This document shows positions 63,978 to 64,000 of a DNA stretch of 64,000 bases, piece by piece; the stretch's first letter is position 1, and each line of letters begins with the position of its first letter. Made by a program: the position numbers and the translations under genes. Under the pieces are notes generated by a model, which was not told where the DNA came from, did not search any database, and saw nothing but the letters and a program-made list of their open reading frames with translations. The stretch lies in NCBI GenBank assembly GCA_038527215.1, contig JBCBGC010000009.1, positions 1 through 64,000 on the forward strand. The letters are read 5' to 3'. Source of the DNA: JAWPMV01 sp038527215. Its GTDB lineage: Bacteria > Bacteroidota > Bacteroidia > J057.

Positions 63978-64000
63978 ATGCTCTATGGAAAAATGGCATC

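Overview
The window reads as chromosomal DNA of a gliding or surface-active member of the Bacteroidota. Several things point there: gldA, gldF and gldG homologues, a PorP/SprF protein followed by a giant PKD-repeat protein, type IX secretion (T9SS) C-terminal domains of both type A and type B, SprB-type repeats, and family combinations common in that phylum (DUF2480, DUF3667, DUF5690, small PurL). Base composition is near 50% G+C, which with the gene content suggests the Saprospiria/Lewinella side of the phylum; that placement is inference. No tRNA, rRNA, CRISPR array, insertion sequence or prophage was recognised.

Layout. 1-357 is the end of a tandem intergenic repeat array. 594-10561 is housekeeping: a membrane-anchored coiled-coil protein, purL, selD and selU (minus strand), hflX, a DUF2480 protein, an SPFH/SHOCT protein, a structured gene-free stretch with its own terminator (about 9140-9399) and a MurG-like glycosyltransferase. 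10716-15673 holds two tandem paralogous secreted Omp28-like proteins with a CGPC motif, SprB repeats and a T9SS tail. 15755-27350 holds an HtrA protease, a YceI protein, two MFS transporters, a DUF547/beta-barrel fusion, an M19 dipeptidase, a T9SS-exported subtilisin and a methyltransferase. 27360-34078 is mostly minus strand: a PiT phosphate transporter, a degenerate GC-rich repeat array, a DUF5690 transporter, an alpha/beta hydrolase, a LOG protein, a very small PQQ-repeat protein and an oligopeptide-binding lipoprotein.

34142-46574 is the most distinctive region. gldA is followed by a convergent DUF3667 gene and then gldF, while gldG lies 8 kb further on. Between gldF and gldG sits a same-strand set of six genes: two related lipoproteins, a twin-arginine-exported DUF1501 protein, a lipoprotein with a CX4CH haem-like motif, a small lipoprotein, and a 1177-residue CUB/repeat/PKD protein with a T9SS type B tail. 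The last five are tightly packed and look like one transcription unit for a cell-envelope or surface system. I could not assign it a known function, and it is the best candidate for something undescribed.

46592-64000 returns to mixed content: accC, a DUF434 protein, a small conserved protein, lysA, a DUF1016 PD-(D/E)XK nuclease, a glycosyltransferase and flippase pair, an outer-membrane protein, and finally a PorP/SprF gene joined by a one-base stop/start overlap to a 2144-residue PKD-repeat surface protein that ends 23 bases before the window edge.
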